Assembly: GCA_030652255.1 (NCBI GenBank)
Contig: JAUSAZ010000166.1
Span: forward strand, 1 to 63,147
Origin: Myxococcales bacterium
GTDB lineage: Bacteria; Myxococcota_A; Polyangia; Polyangiales; Ga0077539
Length of the DNA stretch: 63,147 bases
Direction: 5' to 3'
In this document: positions 61,288 through 63,147 of the stretch, piece after piece
Numbering within the stretch: position 1 is the first letter of the stretch
How the letters are laid out: each line of letters begins with the position of its first letter
The notes under the pieces: model-generated
Told to the model about the DNA's origin: nothing
Seen by the model: only the letters and a program-made list of their open reading frames with translations
The model's database searches: none
Position numbers and translations under genes: made by a program

Positions 61288-61695
61288 ATGGCATCTGGCC
61301 CCATTCGACCGCCGCTCCTTGGCACCCTCGAGGCCGCCGTGATGGAGCACCTCTGGCGGGGCGGAGATGGTGAAGCCAAGGCGATCCACAGCGCCCTCGG
61401 GGCGCGGCGCGGCATCACCGTGAACACCGTTCAATCGACCCTGAAGCGCCTCTTCGAAAAGGACCTCCTCGAGCGAGACAAGGTGAGCCACGCGCACGTC
61501 TACCGGCCGCGCCTCTCGCGCGAGGAGTTCCAGCACCGCGCCCTCGGCGAGCTCGTCGGGGCGCTGATGCACGGCGAGGCCGACGCGATGGTCTCGGCCT
61601 TCGTCGAGCTCACCGAGCGCGCGGGCCCCGAGCACCTCGCGCGCCTCGAGGCCCTGGTCGCCGAGCGTCGGGCCCGCGCGAAGGAGCGCCCGTGA
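61288..61695 (+). CDS. BlaI/MecI/CopY-family repressor (pair 2)
   Basis: A 135-aa winged-helix protein ('LGTLEAAVMEHLWRGGDGEAKAIHSALGARRGITVNTVQSTLKRLFEKDLLERDKVSHAHVYRP', residues ~11-75) with a helical C-terminus. No CxC metal site. The promoter would start almost at the ATG, so the mRNA may be leaderless. GTGA overlap with the M56 gene. Distinct from the pair at 48.5 kb, with its own operator. Confidence 0.85.
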   Translation: MASGPIRPPLLGTLEAAVMEHLWRGGDGEAKAIHSALGARRGITVNTVQSTLKRLFEKDLLERDKVSHAHVYRPRLSREEFQHRALGELVGALMHGEADAMVSAFVELTERAGPEHLARLEALVAERRARAKERP

Positions 61696-62672
61696 GCTCG
61701 CTCGGCGCGCTCCAGCTCGTGCTGCTCGCGGGCCTCGGCTTCGCGCTCCTCTCCGGGGCCATCGTGTCCGCCCTCACCCCCGCCGTGCTCGCGCGCGTCA
61801 CGCCGTGGGCCCCCGATCGACGGCATCGCGCCCTCCTGCTGTGGTCTCTCGCGCCGCTGGGGCTCGGTCTCGCGGGCCTGCTCGCCGCCCTCCTGCCCTC
61901 GCTCGTCGCGCTCCGATGGCCCGCGCACGACCACTGCGTCGCCCATCACGGCCACGTCCACCTCTGCTTTCTCCACCCGCCGACGCACGCCGCCAACGCG
62001 GCCTCGTGGATGCTCCTCGCGCTCGCGGCCGGCTGGTTCGCGGTGCGTTCGGCGGGCTCGCTGGCTGGGCTGCTGCGGGCCTCACGAGTCGCCACGCGGC
62101 TCCTCGACCCCCGCCACGACGACGCGGCGCTGGGCGCGCGCGTGCTACCGACCGAGACGCCCCTGTGCCTGCTCGTCGGCGTCGTTCGCCCCGCGGTCGT
62201 CGTCTCGGCGGGGCTCATCGCCCAGGTCTCGCAGGCCGACCTCGCCGTCATGCTCCACCACGAGCGGGCGCACGCGATGCGACGCGACACCCTGCTGCGG
62301 CTCCTCGCGGGCGCCGCGACGGTGCTCCTGTGGCGCCCGATCCGTGCGCGCCTCCTCCGCGCGCTCACGCTCTCCGCGGAGCAGAGCTGCGACGAGGCCG
62401 CGGGCCGCGCGGTCGGCGACCGACTCCTGGTGGCCGAGGTCATCCTGAAGGTCGAGCGCCTCCTCCAGATGCCTGCCGGGCTCGCTCCGGCCGCGGCCTC
62501 CTTCGGGGGCGATGTGCCCGCGCGCGTCGAGGCGCTCCTCGAAGCGCCCCGAACCTCCGGGACCCTCTCTCGCCCGCTCGCGCTCGCCGCCCTCGCCACG
62601 CTCGGCCTCCTCGCCGCGAGCGACCCCCTCCATCACGTCACCGAGTCCCTGCTCGGGGCGCTCACCCACTGA
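61692..62672 (+). CDS. M56-family membrane metallopeptidase with His/Cys-rich loop (pair 2)
   Basis: A 326-aa protein with N-terminal transmembrane helices and the zinc motif HERAH (190-194), downstream Glu in 'EQSCDEAAG'. Between helices 2 and 3 (residues 79-99) a short loop contains seven His and two Cys ('HDHCVAHHGHVHLC...'). Topology puts it outside the membrane, where it could bind metal. No penicillin-binding domain. This suggests a BlaR1-like protease that senses periplasmic metal and inactivates the adjacent repressor; the sensing role is inference. Confidence 0.85.
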   Translation: MSSLGALQLVLLAGLGFALLSGAIVSALTPAVLARVTPWAPDRRHRALLLWSLAPLGLGLAGLLAALLPSLVALRWPAHDHCVAHHGHVHLCFLHPPTHAANAASWMLLALAAGWFAVRSAGSLAGLLRASRVATRLLDPRHDDAALGARVLPTETPLCLLVGVVRPAVVVSAGLIAQVSQADLAVMLHHERAHAMRRDTLLRLLAGAATVLLWRPIRARLLRALTLSAEQSCDEAAGRAVGDRLLVAEVILKVERLLQMPAGLAPAAASFGGDVPARVEALLEAPRTSGTLSRPLALAALATLGLLAASDPLHHVTESLLGALTH

Positions 62673-62682
62673 GGCGACGACC

Positions 62683-63147
62683 ATGCGCCGAGCACCCGCC
62701 GCGCCGATCGCTGCGTCCAGAAAACCGATCGTCGGACGGTTTTCTGTGTTCATGGTCCTGCTGTGCCTGCCGTCGATCGCGGGTGCCCAAATCGAGGCGC
62801 CCCATGCGGATCAGGTCGCGACGGGCACGTCGCTCACCGCGGACGAGGCCGTGCGGCGGGCGCTCGCGCGGGCGCCCCTGGCGGACACGATCCGCGGGGC
62901 GATCGAGGCCGAACGCGGGGCCGCGAGCACGCTGGGGGCGTACCCCAACCCGCAGGTAAGCTACCTGCGCGAACAGACCTTCGGCGCCCTCGGCACGGGC
63001 GAGGACTACCTCTCGGTCTCGCAGGTGATCGACCTCGGCAATCGTCGCGGGCTCCGCGGCGAGGCCGGCGAGCGACGAGCGAACGCGGCGGTCCACGAGG
63101 GCGCGGCGGCGCGCGTCGAGGTGGCTGCGGACGCACGGCTGCGCTTC
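62683..63147 (+). CDS. TolC-family outer-membrane factor, partial
   Basis: The first ~155 residues of a TolC protein; it runs off the window. Signal 'FSVFMVLLCLPSIAGAQ', then 'LTADEAVRRALARAPLADTIRGAIEAERGAASTLGAYPNPQVSYLRE', the typical OMF opening (~50-95). ATG 62683 is 10 bp after the M56 stop and gives a full signal peptide, but the operator at 62721-62743 then lies inside the coding region. A GTG at 62746 or ATG at 62752, just after the operator, is the alternative start. Probably the first gene of another RND efflux operon. Confidence 0.8.
   Translation, partial: MRRAPAAPIAASRKPIVGRFSVFMVLLCLPSIAGAQIEAPHADQVATGTSLTADEAVRRALARAPLADTIRGAIEAERGAASTLGAYPNPQVSYLREQTFGALGTGEDYLSVSQVIDLGNRRGLRGEAGERRANAAVHEGAAARVEVAADARLRF
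62721..62743. promoter_or_regulatory. Second BlaI-type operator, before or inside the TolC gene
   Basis: AAAACCG-N9-CGGTTTT, the same arms and spacing as the operator at 61246-61268 with a different spacer. It predicts that the pair-2 repressor also controls the TolC gene. Confidence 0.7.

Overview
The window reads as chromosome from a very GC-rich member of the Myxococcota, most likely the Polyangia (Polyangiales or Sandaracinaceae type). The evidence is indirect. Several lipoproteins begin with a 'CGART' box and a D/A-rich linker, three beta-propeller proteins end in a MYXO-CTERM-like tail, a CorE-like cysteine-rich ECF sigma factor is present, and GTG starts with 4-base overlaps are frequent. 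I found no tRNA, rRNA or CRISPR.

Layout. (1) 1-6.7 kb: an IS3-family element, cut by the window edge, has inserted into the 3' end of a three-gene minus-strand operon. The operon encodes a P-loop ATPase, an unknown protein and a large protein ending near a nuclease-like ExK motif. It resembles a DptFGH-type restriction module and is probably inactivated. (2) 7-12.3 kb: an accessory patch with an outer-membrane-like protein, an IS66 transposase set, an XRE regulator and gene fragments. (3) 12.3-17.6 kb: two beta-propeller lipoproteins flank a three-gene MNIO (DUF692) / BufC-like RiPP operon whose Cys-rich precursor I do not recognise as a described type. (4) 17.6-37.4 kb: a copper block. It holds two multicopper oxidases, a plastocyanin-like lipoprotein, CopZ, two Cu(I) P1B-ATPases, a TolC/CusB/CusA set plus an extra TolC, a CorE-like sigma factor, an exported superoxide dismutase, and a Cys-pair peptide / ECF sigma / NrsF-like unit. 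(5) 37.5-43.2 kb: an ArsR operon, an ArsR-rhodanese regulator, and a decaying patch (persulfide dioxygenase, MFS and P-type ATPase pseudogenes). (6) 43.2-45.8 kb: a pentameric ligand-gated ion channel in an operon with a beta-propeller surface protein. (7) 45.8-63.1 kb: a Co/Zn/Cd block. It holds an SPC-type P1B-4 ATPase divergent from a BlaI/M56 pair, a Czc-type RND efflux set, two more copies of the beta-propeller family, a di-haem cytochrome operon, and a second BlaI/M56 pair leading into another TolC gene that is cut by the window end.

Working model. Cu(I) leaves the cytoplasm through the P1B-1 ATPases (with CopZ) and leaves the periplasm through CusCBA, while multicopper oxidases, the cupredoxin and the MNIO-modified peptide would oxidise or bind periplasmic copper. 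Divalent metals would be handled by the P1B-4 ATPase and the CzcCBA-like pump. Control appears to be local: CorE-like sigma, ECF/NrsF-like pair, ArsR proteins, and two BlaI/M56 pairs with visible operators. The strongest candidates for something undescribed are the MNIO precursor, the Cys-pair peptide/ECF/NrsF unit, the ion channel with its propeller partner, and the two metal-island BlaI/M56 modules.
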